A stretch of DNA of 64,000 nt from Sialis fuliginosa (Eukaryota; Arthropoda; Insecta; Megaloptera; Sialidae): NCBI GenBank assembly GCA_961205875.1, contig OY540813.1, positions 28,491,001 through 28,555,000 of the forward strand. The letters run 5' to 3'. Numbering within the stretch: the stretch's first letter is position 1; each line of letters begins with the position of its first letter. The notes under the pieces are model-generated. The model saw only the letters and a list, made by a program, of their open reading frames with translations. It did no database searches and was not told the origin of the DNA. Positions 23,850-36,290 of the stretch are shown here, piece by piece. Both the position numbers and the translations under genes were made by a program.

Positions 23850-26170
23850 AATGACTGCCAAACTATGTGCTACGGTACAGTAGTGCGCCGCGAAAAATTC
23901 CAGGTGTGCCGCGAACGATTTTAAAACATAAGTTTGTATTAACTAAATATATTAAGGTAAAGGCATCAGATATGGCCGCTATAAGAGCAAATTTTCGGTT
24001 TTTTGGATTAATAGGTTTATTTTTTGTAATTCTCATGAACTCATGTTATACCAATAAAACAAGTAACTCTTTATTTAATCAATTTAATTACCGAAGTCCG
24101 TAAATATAGCTTTTTTTTATTATAACCTTTTATTTTGTTCATGTTTATTCTCCAGTAATGGCAAAAGTAAAACCAGTCATGAGCACGCTGTGATGGACAC
24201 TTGCTAATGATTATAAAATGATAAGTATTTACTACGTCACAAAAGATATAAAATATGCGAGCGGATTATCGAGTCTAGCTCGCTTAGAAATGTGTGTACC
24301 TATTGAAGGACCGCATAAAAAAATATCATGTATATAGATGTTTTTTCTCAGAAAAATATAAAGAATTTAATAAAATCATGTTTAGCCACTAGAACGTCGA
24401 TTGGTCGGTTAGTGTACTCGAAATAGCTGTAATCCGCTCGCCTAAAAGAAAGAATCGTCAAATTTGAAACAATGTAAAGCAGTTGCTATGATAATATAAT
24501 AACTAATAAATAGTACAGGCAAATTAGACAAAAAATCGACCTGAAAAAAACATAATTCTTAGATCTATTTTTTTTGTTTTAAATCACTTTGTTATATCTA
24601 TACTTTAAGAATCCAATGAGTCCCGAGTTTTAAGGCTGTTGCGTATGTGAATATTGGAGGGGGAAATTTGCGCGCGGATAGCTTTTATATTGTTGATGAT
24701 TTTCTTTAATAACACATTAAAGTCTGTCTTAATTTTAATTATAACGAACACTGTCAAACAATTCTTTGGACCCCCCTCCCATAGACTGAAAAGCGTACTT
24801 ACATTATTTTCGAACATTTGATCGAACATGTCCATTTTACCCCACTTTTCCCTCCATAATTCGAATAATTTTACATAATGACAACATTATTTTACAAAAT
24901 ATACTCACTAACATAAAGGCAACCTATAAAATAATCCGTTAAATCTTGATTTATAAAAACTTAAATATTCACGATTTTTTGTCATGGAGTCTTTTTGTCT
25001 TTTGAGTTATATCATTTTGTATATAAAAAACTATTTAAAGATACCATCTGCTACAATTTTCATAGAAAAGTTTTTGTTTGAAAACCCTTAGTTTTTGAAT
25101 AATATTAACAAATATACTGAGATACACAATTTATAAAGCTCAAAAACTCTCTTTAGTAATGAATAATTCAGATAACCTCTGATTGTTATAACCAAAATAA
25201 TTTTTTATGGGTGCAACAGTATCACCTAAACATGTCCCCATATGAACAAAAATAAATATAACCCACTAGAAAGAGCTAACAATTTTTTAAAGCATTGGCA
25301 ATATGCGGCCGTTCAAAGCTGTTTATGGTTCTCCTCCTTCATAATTAAAAAAAATAGAATGGTTACATTCTATGAGACATATATTATTCGATTTTCATAA
25401 AATTTGTTTGTAGAACACGATAAACCGGTAAGTGATCAAAATCAAAACTAGCTTCATCGCTTATTTGACGCGCCCTACTTTAAATCAAAATACCGACTAA
25501 AGTTCCCCAGTCTTGACTAAAGACTCTTCGGTTTCTTAAAGATAAAGTATTTCTGAAGACATTTCAGGAGGTATTTCTAATATTTACATTTTTTCCTTAA
25601 TAAAACCTAATTTTAATGCACACGTGTCAATTTTATGTAAATAAATATTTACCGTTACAAAAGAATTAATTTTACCTTACTATTTATTTTTTTTGTCATT
25701 TTATAACCCCCAGTCCTCTTCCCAACATTAATTTTTACCTCATTAATTACTTAATGTTCGTTATAAACTATTAAGTACAGGGACATTAATTATTTTCATA
25801 CATTTGATCTAACATATGTTTTTTACCCCACTTTTCCCTAAACGCAACAACTTCTGACCTCGGGACTCATTGAATTCTTTAATGAGAAATACTATTGGAT
25901 ACATTTCCGAAATAAAATTTAATCTAATAATTAAGTTTTAGTTAAATGCAAATTTGCCTGTACTAAAATAAATTATACTAATAATTAGTTTAAATGTCCA
26001 CTATTTTGACACCTATTGTCTGATTGTCATCAAATCACGCTGTAAGACAGTTAAATGTGTATAGATATTCAGAAATGGTAGTAATCAAATATCAACACAT
26101 ATTTCTAATTCAGTACATTTAATTAAAAATTTGCCATTACTGGGGTCCTTACCAAGACTGGTGCCACTAC
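23850..26170 (+). repeat. Repeat family G, copy 1, split by a foldback
   Basis: Two parts, 23850-24513 and 25963-26170, match the inverse of 57773-58330 continuously (GCTATAAGAGCAA, TTGTAATTCTCAT, AACTCATGTTA, GTTGCTATGATAATATAATA, then AATTAGTTTAAATGTCC and ACATTTAATTAAAAA). The 57773 copy lacks the 1.45-kb insert, so the two halves are one element. The identity of the family is unknown. Confidence 0.7.
24514..25962. repeat. Foldback element inserted in repeat G
   Basis: The ends TACAGGCAAATTAG and AAATTTGCCTGTA are inverted. Inside, AATCCAATGAGTCCCGAG is matched by CTCGGGACTCATTGAATT. The uninterrupted relative at 57960-58010 provides the empty site. The flanking TA could be the target duplication. 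Confidence 0.7.
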
Positions 26171-26395
26171 CTTATTTTATTATAGTAAAAATTTATGTAT
26201 TTTTGTTCATACTAGTAAAATATATCTAAAATTTGCTGAGATTATTAATTGGTGTACCACGAAATAAATTCTCCTTGCTAACCTATTTATTTATTTATTT
26301 TTGATTTTCATACAAAAAAACTATTTACTTTATCAGTACCCAATTTACCCCCACTACTTCCCTAAAAGTCGATTCTGCAGATTGGGTGGTGTATA

Positions 26396-26714
26396 GAGGC
26401 CTTAAAACGGGACCTGGTGATTCCTGGGAGTTTGAAAATATAATGTTACACGATTGTCTCAATAACTACTGAACGGATTTTATTCCCGTTTTAATGGACA
26501 GGTAAAGTTTAGGTGTATAATTTTTGTATATTTTGTGTTTTCATGAAGTCGGAAAAAAACAATTCGCGGTGAGTCGTGTGTTGTAGGCATGTTTGGAGGG
26601 AATGTTGGGTGAGTATGTCGGGTGGGTATGTCGGATGGGCATGTCGGGTGGGCATGATTACTGTATGTTTACTTGAATTAATATTCCTGGGTAACAACGG
26701 GTCTTATGCGCTAG
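26396..26714 (+). mobile_element. Helitron family B, 5'-truncated copy 2
   Basis: Matches 4885-5162 from GGGACCTGGTG onward and ends TATGCGCTAG after the hairpin CCTGGGTAACAACGGG. It contains an expanded 13-bp minisatellite. The 5' half of the family is missing. Confidence 0.7.
26588..26660 (+). repeat. 13-bp minisatellite inside Helitron B2
   Basis: Five full units of the CATGTCGGGTGGG type plus a partial one. The same array has three full units at 32716-32754 (Helitron B3) and one at 5079-5091 (Helitron B1). Confidence 0.85.
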
Positions 26715-26787
26715 TATAATTGTAAATAATACATTTAAATATAAATATGTTCGTTATTCATATTAAATGTTAAATGTTATTTTACTA

Positions 26788-27364
26788 ACAAGGGAACCTT
26801 TTCAAGTGGCATATTCGGATCAAGTTTAAATTTTGTATATAATTAGAGGTGGTCAGGGTAAGTAAGAAAAAAATTATCTTATCTGCGGTAAAACGGTTTA
26901 AGGGAATGAAACACTCCTATGAAAATGTGTAAAATAATAATAAACTATGTTTTACGCCCAAACTATTGAAGATACAGTTTTATGATAAAAAATTTATGAT
27001 ATACATCAACCCTAAAGAATTTTAGGAAAATATTTTCAACACCCTAAAACCTCTCCTTGGGGGGTAGTTTGAGGGGTACACGTTTCTCAGCAAAATCAAA
27101 TGGAACGGTATATCCAAAAGTACATAATTTTAAAGATCATAAAAAACCATAAATATTTTGTAATATAGTTTTTTTTAAATCTTCATTAGTTTCATAGTTA
27201 TTTAGAATATATGATTATTTTGCACATTTTCATAGGTGTGTTTCACCCCCTTAAACCGTTTTACAGCAGCTAATATAATTTTTTTCTTACTTACTCAGAC
27301 CCCCTCGAACTATAAACAAAATTTAAACGTGATCTGAATATGTCACTTGAAAAGGTTCCCTTGT
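26788..27364. repeat. Foldback element ACAAGGGAACC
   Basis: The ends ACAAGGGAACCTTTTCAAGT and ACTTGAAAAGGTTCCCTTGT are inverted. The arms continue through AAACGGTTTAAG and AAAATGTG. The core (26946-27150) is a fragment of the foldback arm at 6651-7554. A relative with ACAAGGGGAACC ends is at 50385-50881. Confidence 0.75.
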
Positions 27365-30300
27365 AAGATCGTACTATACATATTACTTTATATTTACCTG
27401 TCACGATCAATGTCATACCGGAACTGTATTGGAATGCAGAGTTCTGTTGATGTTACAACCACCATTACATAGTCGTATGTAGGTAAAATAGCATCCACTA
27501 TTAACGCATTGTTATTAATAACAATATTGATTAAATTACACCTTCAAAATTAGTTTATTTCTATATAAAATATAAACTTAAATAATTAAATAAGAATTAT
27601 AAATAATTTATCATTTATCATAAAGTTATTCTAATTTTAAATCAATTAATTAAAAATTCTTTATTTGAAAGTTTTTTCAATGTAAAAAACTTCCAAAATT
27701 TTTTTAATAATACGCACATTCTTAAAATAGTTGATTACAAACACTCAAACGTCAGTGGCCTTTTCATTACATTCATTAATAGTAATTATTTACTGTTATA
27801 GTAATAGTAAAACACTACTACTAATAATAATTTAAAATATCTTTTTAAAATCGTTACATACACTGCTTTATATAAAGAAAAAATATTTTAAAACATAATA
27901 TTGTTATAGTTATTTTTAATACAAATAAATTTTTAATTAAATATTTTTTGAATATAATATTTGAATTTTATACTTTATTTTAATATTAGCAACACATTTT
28001 TCATTAAATATTAACATCAGAAATATCACAAAAATAACAAACTTTTCAACGCCGATCAAAGAATTCAAACAGGTAGCATTATAAAAAACTGCTCAATTCA
28101 TTACAACTTCGAAACGTTTGGAACATTTTAAATGAAAACTAGTTTTAGTGGCCCGATATCAAACAAGATGACGTTCTAGTCGGTAAGTCAGTATGTGAAA
28201 TCTTCATAACTATATGAAACGGGTTTGAATATTAGGTGAAGAAATAGAACAAATACAAGAAACAAAATACAACTACTGACATCTTACTGAATATTGTGGT
28301 ACTTCGTAGTTATAAGAACGAACTCTATTTTTGTTTATAAGTTTATTTGATTTGAATTTGCGTTTTCATTAATTCCCAGGTAAAAGATGAGAGTAAAATC
28401 TACGAGTATTTATACTATTTTTTAAGAAAAAACTGCCAATCTGAAATAATTAATAAAACAATTCGTTTAATTATTTCAAATTATTTTTTCCTCATGTAAT
28501 ACCACCTATGTATTTCTTAAATACCACATTTTTTAATGTTAAGCTCATTTTTCATAATTCTAAATTATTTTATCCTGAGACCTGAATACTACTAAATTGA
28601 TTGTTTGTTATCATTATTACATGATTAATAATTTATTTATACGTTCCTGTCCCGAAAACTTAAAATATTTCGAAAAAAGGTAAAAAATTGGAGTCGTTTC
28701 TTTAGAATCCTAACAATTTGATAGTTATAGAGAATATCTCTATGTTAGTAAATACACAGTAGCTATTTTCGCCTTCTCTCTATTAAGATTGGTCACATCA
28801 TTCCCCATCTCCGCATTCTGGCACCCCAGATGACGTATTTCCCTCTTTCGCACCGAGCTACTGAGACTACCTTGTCTTAACATACCTACATAAAAAAATT
28901 ATTTTGTTGGTATTTTAACATTGGCCATAATTATAGCTACATATTCATACATTTTATCCTTTTTGACCTACAACTATCCAGTTTTTTTAATTTCAAATAA
29001 CCGTTACATGAAAAAAATAGGTAAATTATTATTGAGAAACAAAACAAAAAATTATGCATAATAAACAAAGATACAAATCGTGCAGCTCCGCGCTGCCGAT
29101 ATTTTTTATATAATATATATGTATATTAAAAATTGAAATACAAGTATTATATTACTTACATTCAACCTTGTTTCAAAAATTTGTATTTTTAAATGCGTCG
29201 CGACATTTTTTTTATTTATTCTGTTTCATTTTAACATAACACCTAGACCTACTCATCAAAATAATTAATAATCGGAGATCAAATATAAAAAATATACATT
29301 TTGAAGTTGAAACTATAATCTTTCTATCTATAATGATTAATATTTTATTATAATGATGATTTTGTAAAAAAATCTCTTAATATGAACTTACATCTCAATT
29401 TTATATTTGCGTTATATTTTTTCTTTTTTTAAAATTATTATTAATCGAAAAAAAGTTTATTTTTCATTACCGGAAATACCAACAACAAGATACTATTATA
29501 AATTAGGCTCTATATACCGCTGGGGTATTTTCACCACAACCCCGATAATATTACTATAAATATAGTTTTATAAAGAATCTCAATTTTTTACGGAAATATG
29601 AATTTGTAATTATTGTTATTTATGTTTAGCAGTGCAGCTAACTTTATGCGTTCTACATAACAGACAAAAGCAATTGTTTATAGTAATAGTAAATTACTTC
29701 CATTTCCTTCGGAACATGGAAGTAAAAAATCAATAATTTTATGCAAATAATTAAAATAAAATAAGGTGGGTACATCAATGAAAAAAATTATACAAATAAA
29801 CAGTTTCTATAAACAAATGCTTGGTATTTCATACTATAAAGGTTATTCCCGATGACATACAATTTGAAAATATAAAAGATGTATGTACAGACCCAGTCAT
29901 AAATTAAAAGCGAGTCCTTCATTTTTAAATACATAATATAATTTTTTATTTAGTTTTTCGTAATGCGGATTAGTATTAAATACCTATATAGAAACACGGA
30001 TCTTATCATCTTGACAGATGTGGATTAAGGAGAATTTTTTGGTCCAATAATTCAAATATATTAAACAACATATTTTATATAGAAATATTTAAGATTTCCA
30101 CAAAATTCTAAATTATTTTATTTTATATCAAAAATATAAACTGTATCCGCATTGGAACTCCAATTTAGCGGATATTTTCAGGTTGATCAACATTTATGTG
30201 TCACTTTTCTGTTAATCTGTTTTACAGATGTATGTCCATGAACTTAGAGTTATTAAAACACCATTATTTTTAGTTCTAAATTAGAATTAAAAATAATGAT

Positions 30301-30372
30301 ATTTAAATATAAATAAATATTTTTTAGAACTTCTAAAAAAATGTTTAAATTGATTTCAATGTACCCTCACTA
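27365..30372. other. No gene recognised in 3 kb
   Basis: Very AT-rich. A short CTTCCATTTCC..GGAACATGGAAG end at 29697-29725 resembles the family-D terminal hairpin in inverse orientation. A perfect-arm hairpin ATTATTTTTA..TAAAAATAAT lies near 30264-30298. No ORF or RNA gene is supported. Confidence 0.5.
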
Positions 30373-30380
30373 CTGATCAT

Positions 30381-31049
30381 CAGGGCCGGAATTATATTTG
30401 TAAGGACCCTAAGCAGTAGTCATAAGAGGGCCCCTTAATATCAGAAATAATTCAACTAACAAGGAGACCTCATTCTGTGTCACAATGATTATTTCATATC
30501 AAGTTTTTGGAGTTTTAATGCTAATTAAAATATTGTTTTATGTCTTATAACTTATTTTCTTAATCTCCTTCAGTCATTTATATATTTTACATCAATAAAA
30601 AAGTATAGTTTTAAATAAAAAAACTGTTTAAAGTGGAAACAATGAACGAAAATGAGAAAAAATCGAATTAATTAATTTTTTGGAGTTTTAATGCTAATTG
30701 CAATGTTGTTTTATGACTTAGAAAATTTTTTTACACTCTTTCTCAATCATTCACATAATTTACACTAATAAAAAGTATGAATTTGGGTAAAAAACGGCTG
30801 TGGAAAAAATGAACGAAAATGAAAATAAATAATAATAAATAAACATTTGATTTTTGCAACCCAAAAAGTGATTCTTTTTTTTAAGTTCGATTTTTTTCTC
30901 ATTTTCGTTCATTTTTTTCCACTTCAAACGGTTTTTTATTCAAAAATAGACTTTTTTATTGATGTAAAATATGTAAATGTCTGAAGGAGGTTAACTAAGC
31001 TGGGACCCTAAGCAACTGCATATTTTGCTTATGGGTAAATCCGACCCTG
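30381..31049. mobile_element. hAT MITE just upstream of the XKR gene
   Basis: Ends CAGGGCCGGAATTA and AAATCCGACCCTG, with a perfect 8-bp duplication CTGATCAT (30373-30380 and 31050-31057). Inside is a tandem duplication of about 170 bases (copies near 30510-30675 and 30680-30830, both with TTTTGGAGTTTTAATGCTAA). An inverted counterpart lies at 30885-31000. It ends 128 bases before the XKR start codon. Confidence 0.9.
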
Positions 31050-31144
31050 CTGATCATAACGCAGCGGAAAGGCTTATCAATTACAAAATATTTCCTGCAA
31101 ACAGCAAACCACATTTACTGTCTAAACGATAAATATAATAATAA

Positions 31145-31149
31145 TCAGT
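31145..31149 (+). promoter_or_regulatory. Possible initiator TCAGT for the XKR gene
   Basis: TCAGT matches the arthropod initiator core, with A at 31147 as a possible +1, which would give a 30-base leader to the ATG at 31177. No TATA box is at the right distance (AAATATAA at 31131 is too close). Position-only evidence. Confidence 0.3.
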
Positions 31150-31176
31150 GCTTAAGTGCTAATTGTAAGCATAGCA

Positions 31177-31904
31177 ATGAGTTCCAAGGAGAATTTATTA
31201 GAATCTGTGGAATCTGAAAATAAAGATGATGAACCTAAACAAACCGAACAAACTAAACCAGAAGAAAATGTAGAAAAAGAAGATAAACGTGAAAAAGATC
31301 CGAGTTCATCGGAAACAAATGAAAAATGTGATAAAACTGATGTTGAAAAATCATCAGATAACAAAGAAGATCGTTCAAAAAATGAAGAATATAAAGGTTC
31401 GGATGTATCAGATGATGAAGATCATAAAAACGAACCATTAGCACACAAACCACGCGACAAAGACAAAACAGAAGAAGCAAAACAACAAGATCTTGACAAT
31501 ATTAGTCTAGATCAATTAACATATGACTTTAAAAAGCCAGAATATTCGGATGATTCTAATGACAGTCAACCAAAAACAAAAAGTGTGGTAACAGAAATCT
31601 CTCGACCAGATACTTTAGAACTGCAAGATATGAATGCACCAAGTAAAGGCCGAGAAATTAAAACTGTGTGCTTTTCAGAACTTGATAACAAAACGTTTGA
31701 AACAATCATCAAGCCAACTAAATCATTCTTTATTATAGAAACATCTCTGGTGATATTTTGTGTTGTTTTTGCATTTGTTAACACATACATTGATCTTATT
31801 TTGATGATTTACTATTACCAAAAGCAGTGGTATAATTATGCATGCTTCACTACGATATTTGTTCTGACTCCAAAACTAATAAATACTATGTATCTATATG
31901 ATAG
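31177..31904 (+). CDS. XKR gene exon 1
   Basis: Encodes residues 1-242 and two bases of codon 243: the charged tail, then the first two hydrophobic segments (around 183-214 and 219-232). The donor is GATAG|GTAAGT. Confidence 0.9.
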
Positions 31905-34900
31905 GTAAGTAGTTAAAAGTATGCTAATTGTATCTTAAACATTATGATAAATTATTAACAAAAAAATAGAGCATTCAATATTAAAGTTATCTTCAACCTA
32001 TTGGTATTTAAAATTTAAAAACGAATACATACTTTGCGTGTGTTCTCTAACGTAAAATTTTAATGCTCTACTGGAACTAAATCTATATACAGGGTTCCCC
32101 AGCTTTACTGATGTCAAATAATTTTTTTTGAAAACGACTATCGCGCTGCTAAATCGTATGCCTGCAATAGTCGCGTTGCTAAAAGTCGCTACTGTGTAAT
32201 ATAAGGGATCTAATAAGGGAAGAAAAAAAGTTCCAGACTAACTTATAGACTCGGGAATTACTGAACCGATTTCAATGCGATTTTCACTAATAGTTAGATC
32301 ATTTTCTTGTGAATATTCGTGGCTAAAATATCTTTACCAAGTCGTGTTTTGTTTCCATGATACGAGTATCAGCATCAACTGTCATTTATATAAAAACATA
32401 CTTAGCCATTGATATATTATATTGAATAAATAATTCTATAATTTACGGTTTGATTATTTTATTAATTTAGGCCTCTATGATCACGTCTCCTTCAAATATT
32501 TACATCGAAATTAATTATGATTGTTGCTAACTTATTTATTTATTACTTTTTTATTTTCATACAAATTCTTTCTTTCTTTTTTAGTAACTATTGAAAGGAT
32601 TTTATTCCGGTTTTCACTAATGGATAGGTTAGGTTTAGGTGTATAATTTATGGATATTTTGTGTAAATTTCATGAAATCGAAATAAACAATTCGCAGTGA
32701 ATCGTTTGTTGTGGGCATGTTGGGAGGGTATGTTGGGTGGGCATGTTGGGCGAGCATGTTGAATATTTTAGGTCACTATGATTTTGTGGATATAAACCCG
32801 GGTAACATTGGGTCCAATGCGCCAATATTTTATAAATATGAATACTTATAGAAAACGAATTCAAGCCGAGAGAAACTGTTATGTAGTTGATCATAACAAG
32901 AAAATTACGACCTTAAATAGACTAAACTAATAGATTAATTTCATTATAAAGTCAAATTAATTTAATTGATCATTTTCAGATGTGACCTTCAACCAAATTT
33001 AAAATTCTATAAACTGATTCGCAACAAGTTTGTTTTATTTCTTATTTTTATATTTCAAATACCAGAAGTAGTAATGTACATTGATAACTATCGACATAAG
33101 ATGAAATATATATCTTACCTGAATGATCTTGAACAAGACAGGATTGAGTTGAAAAAAATAATTCTTGAAGGAAATGAATATTTGCTTAAACAAAGGAAGT
33201 TTGAATGTTTCTTGGGCGCTGCTCCGCAGTTAATTACTCAAATTGTTTTCATAATGAGTTGTAATAATGTTTCTACGTTTTTAGGTAATATACTTTTTTA
33301 TAATTTTTATATACCTAGTATATTTTCAAGCTTATAATGCGATAACATACAGAGTAAAATTTTGAGACCTTATTTTTTATGATACAACATTTGCTGAAAT
33401 ACGATCCAAATGCCGTAAAACATACCCAGAAAACAAGAATCAAATAGATAATCTAAACAAAACCATAAGGATGAAGTGACGATATCGGCTCCCGATTTTA
33501 ATTTCGAAATATATCGGTTTTGTTTTATTTTTTTAATATTTCACATATTATTTATGCCGTAACCTACCTAAAAATAACTGCATGTAGTATTGTAAATATT
33601 GTAATGCATATCAAAAATGATTTAGCCTCTTCCCATGTAGGAAATTCCAGCCTTGATGATGAGCCCAAGCTTGGCCCAATATTAGGTTGACTGCCAGTGT
33701 TGCTTTTTCGATACTGGTTCCAGTCTAAGCCAACCTATTTTCAACTCTTGGACAGCCTTGGTATGAGAAGCCTTGGTCGACAAGCCTTGGCCGAGTCTTG
33801 AACGAAATTATCATTTGTATCTTGCCCCAGTGTTGGCTAGCATTGGCGCAAGCCTGAGCCAACCGTGGCGTTTTCGTAATTTCCTACATGGGTTATCGCT
33901 ACTCTTAATAACAATATATAACAATATATATATTGATATTGTTTACTTGTTTTTACAATTATTATTATAAAAATTCACCCACAAATTGTTTTTTTCTTGT
34001 AAAATACACAATAGATAAAAATGATTTCTTTATAAATTTTACGTTTTTCTATACAATTAAACCATATCAATATTTTTCAGAAATCAATTTGAAAATATCA
34101 ATTATCACATCATTTATGCTGATCGTATGGAATATAACTCCAAACAATAAAGTTATATTAACAGGGGAAAATGAAAAATTCAAATCCATACTCGAGGTCA
34201 TGGTTTTTGTTGGACATATGCTAACAGTTTGTATGTAAATTGCATTTTATTAATAACATAATACAATAATTTTATTAAGTACCTAGTTAGGTATAATATT
34301 TTAAAGTATCAAATTAAGTTTTTAGAAGATAAAAACTAGCATTTATCAACACTTAAAATGTTTAATATAACTGCTAATCAATAAAACCACAACTTTTCCT
34401 TAAAGATTATTGCACCACATTATTATAAAGAACTTGGTTTAGTAAAAAAAAAAACCCGTAGGAACAACACAAAGATCATGGGCATAGTCGGAAACTGCTC
34501 GAGTGGAGTGAAGGGGGGACTACAAACTTTTATCTTGTAGATGTACAAACAACTTATTACTATTAGTCATCTGACTTGAAAACTGAAAAAAGTCAATATT
34601 TTATAATATGTACAACATACATATAATGTAAGAAATATAAATATTTCTCCCATTTATAGTACAGTCATCAGACAATTTTGTATAGGTTTTATAAATCTTA
34701 TCTGATAAAATTTCGTACAAAATAATGTGTTTTAAAATGATATACCATGAAGTTATTTATAGAAATACTCGTAGAGCTCACGAAAAAATCAATTATCTTA
34801 TTTTATTCTAAAACTGACAGCTCCAGTGTTATTCAAAAATAACTGATTTTAGAGAACTTTGTAAGCCCCTAGAAAGTTAAATGTTAAATGTACTCCGTTT

Positions 34901-36049
34901 TTTTTTCTAGCTCAATCTTCTGGTGACTGATAAATAATCTTATGTCCAGTATTATAAAAAAATTGTCTAACACAAATTTTGTAAGCTAACAAGCACTTTG
35001 AATGGGGTATCAAACTTATATGACAGTTCCGCATTCAAAGTTAGTAAAAAAAAATAATAGTAATATGATTAATATGCATGAAAAATATCTTTTAGTCATC
35101 AAATGTTAAATTAAAGTATCACTGTTCTAAATTCCAAAACAAATTCATAGAAAATATTACAAAATTAAAAATGGTTATTAGTTAACAAATATTTAACTTC
35201 TTTATATTTTATATCGAACAATAACCGAATAAAACAATCTTACGTGGTATTTTTAGCAAAAATATTCTATATAACGAGCAGTGCCGTAGCGTGGTAATTA
35301 AAGACCTTTTTTTTGTTGCCACATTAAATTTGCCCCTCAATATTGCGCCTCCTACTAATTCATTAATTTTTATTTTTTACTACCTCAAAGGCATTTTGAT
35401 ACTTTTTTTTAGCTCTTATCACAATTTTGCCACCCTTCAAACTTTCAGAGTTACTTTCGATTTCTGAAGACATATTTTCCAATCAACGTCACTTTTTAAA
35501 CCATTTTGCCCTTGCCCCCCTACCCCCACCCCCCCCCAGGCCTGACCCATTAGCTACGGCACTGGTAATGAGACCTTGGATTGATATAATTATAAAATGT
35601 TTCTAGTTTCAAGAATATTCGCCATTAGCATGCTATTCAGTTGCCACCCAAAACACACAGCATTTATTCTGTTTCTCCACTGGGTAGCGATGATGGTCCT
35701 TTACAACACCATGGGCAAGTACGTTGTAGAGAAGAATACTCCTAACCAAATATACTACATGAAGCTAAGCGTTCTCAGTATTGTCGCCACTTTTGTCATT
35801 ACGATGCCACTCAAAGTGATCAAACGTGTTTGTGTTATTTACTACTGTATTTGTTTGTTTGAGAACGTCGTAGCTGCCTTGCTTTGGAAAGATAATATAA
35901 TGTTGCCAAACTTAATGAAAATATTGAGCATAGGACCTTACAGCTTAGGTGTACTCATGATGTTTATGTACTATAGTTTGCGAATCCTTTTGTCTACCGG
36001 AAGAGCCTCGCGGTCAACTACAAATTACAATGTAACGCCTGCAATTTAA
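31177..36049 (+). CDS. XK-related (XKR) family membrane protein, complete, 4 exons
   Basis: Exons 31177-31904, 32980-33284, 34081-34230 and 35607-36049 join in phase across GT-AG introns to give 541 residues. Residues 1-180 are hydrophilic, rich in Asp, Glu and Lys, and probably disordered. From about 183 the chain is a series of hydrophobic segments. The XKR hallmark occurs near 318-330 as ECFLGAAPQLITQ. FSRIFAISMLF near 395 and a Y-Y-x(5)-ENVVAALLW block further on match the family's later helices. Known XKR proteins (CED-8, Xkr8) scramble plasma-membrane phospholipids, some after caspase activation; XK itself partners a transport complex. The exact role here is inferred from family only. 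The ATG at 31177 was chosen because a longer reading would need a GTG start. Length is normal for the family, though the acidic tail is long. Confidence 0.9.
32241..32823 (+). mobile_element. Helitron family B copy 3 in XKR intron 1
   Basis: Matches 4416-5160 (ACTCGGGAATTACTGAACCG, GATTTTATTCCG) and ends ACCCGGGTAACATTGGGT..GCGCC with the final CTAG eroded. Carries three full 13-bp CATGTTGGG units (32716-32754). Confidence 0.75.
32980..33284 (+). CDS. XKR gene exon 2
   Basis: The acceptor is TTTTCAG|A. Encodes residues 244-344, including the FLGAAPQL motif. The donor is TTTTTAG|GTAATA. Confidence 0.9.
33632..33892. mobile_element. TIR MITE (CCCATGTAGG) in XKR intron 2
   Basis: Ends CCCATGTAGGAAATT and AATTTCCTACATGGG. 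The core is dense in CTTGG/CCAAG and GGCC words (GCCTTGG, GCCAA). An interrupted copy is at 42473-43115 in the vanin gene. Confidence 0.85.
34081..34230 (+). CDS. XKR gene exon 3
   Basis: The acceptor is TATTTTTCAG|AA. Encodes residues 346-394, a hydrophobic helix followed by a short charged loop and the start of the next helix. The donor is GTTT|GTATGT. Confidence 0.85.
34942..35170 (+). repeat. Partial copy of the ATGTCCGG foldback in XKR intron 3
   Basis: Starts ATGTCCAGTATTATAAAA and shares GTATCAAACTTATATGACAG and CACTGTTCTAAATTCC with the arms of 12827-13954. The 3' boundary is approximate. Confidence 0.6.
35279..35564. mobile_element. hAT MITE in XKR intron 3
   Basis: The ends CAGTGCCGTAGC and GCTACGGCACTG are inverted. 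The flanking octamers ATAACGAG and GTAATGAG agree in six of eight positions, so this is a decayed target duplication. A nine-C run lies at 35529-35537. Confidence 0.8.
35607..36049 (+). CDS. XKR gene exon 4 (terminal)
   Basis: The acceptor is TTTCTAG|TT; the stop is TAA at 36047-36049. Encodes residues 396-541, with three to four membrane segments and a short polar C-terminus. A hAT MITE ends only 42 bases upstream of the acceptor junction. Confidence 0.9.
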
Positions 36050-36290
36050 AAATTTATAAATTAACTCTAAAATGTTTTATTTGTTAACAATAGTACTTCC
36101 TAGTTTTTTTAACTTTTGTTGATAAAAAAAGGAAGTACTTAGGTTACTTATGCTACTATCGTACATATATTATTCTAATTTCTAATATTATTTATTTACA
36201 AGCTGAGTATATTTGTGTGTTATTTTATAAATAATTTCATTATGTATATCATGCTTTATTTTTTGCATTAAATAAATTTCCTGTAAATAT
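36050..36290 (+). promoter_or_regulatory. XKR 3' UTR with hairpin and poly(A) signal
   Basis: AATAAA at 36271-36276 is the likely poly(A) signal. A hairpin pairs AGTACTTCC (from 36091) with GGAAGTACT (to about 36140), extended by T and A tracts. The transcript would end at the edge of the next foldback. Confidence 0.5.

Noticed and set aside
31152-31790. Several open frames on - opposite XKR exon 1
   Set aside because: Shadows of the strongly coding + strand; Ser/Leu-rich as expected for the antisense of acidic codons.
36091-36141. Hairpin followed by A/T tracts as a terminator
   Set aside because: Intrinsic terminators do not apply to a spliced eukaryotic gene; noted only as a 3' UTR hairpin.
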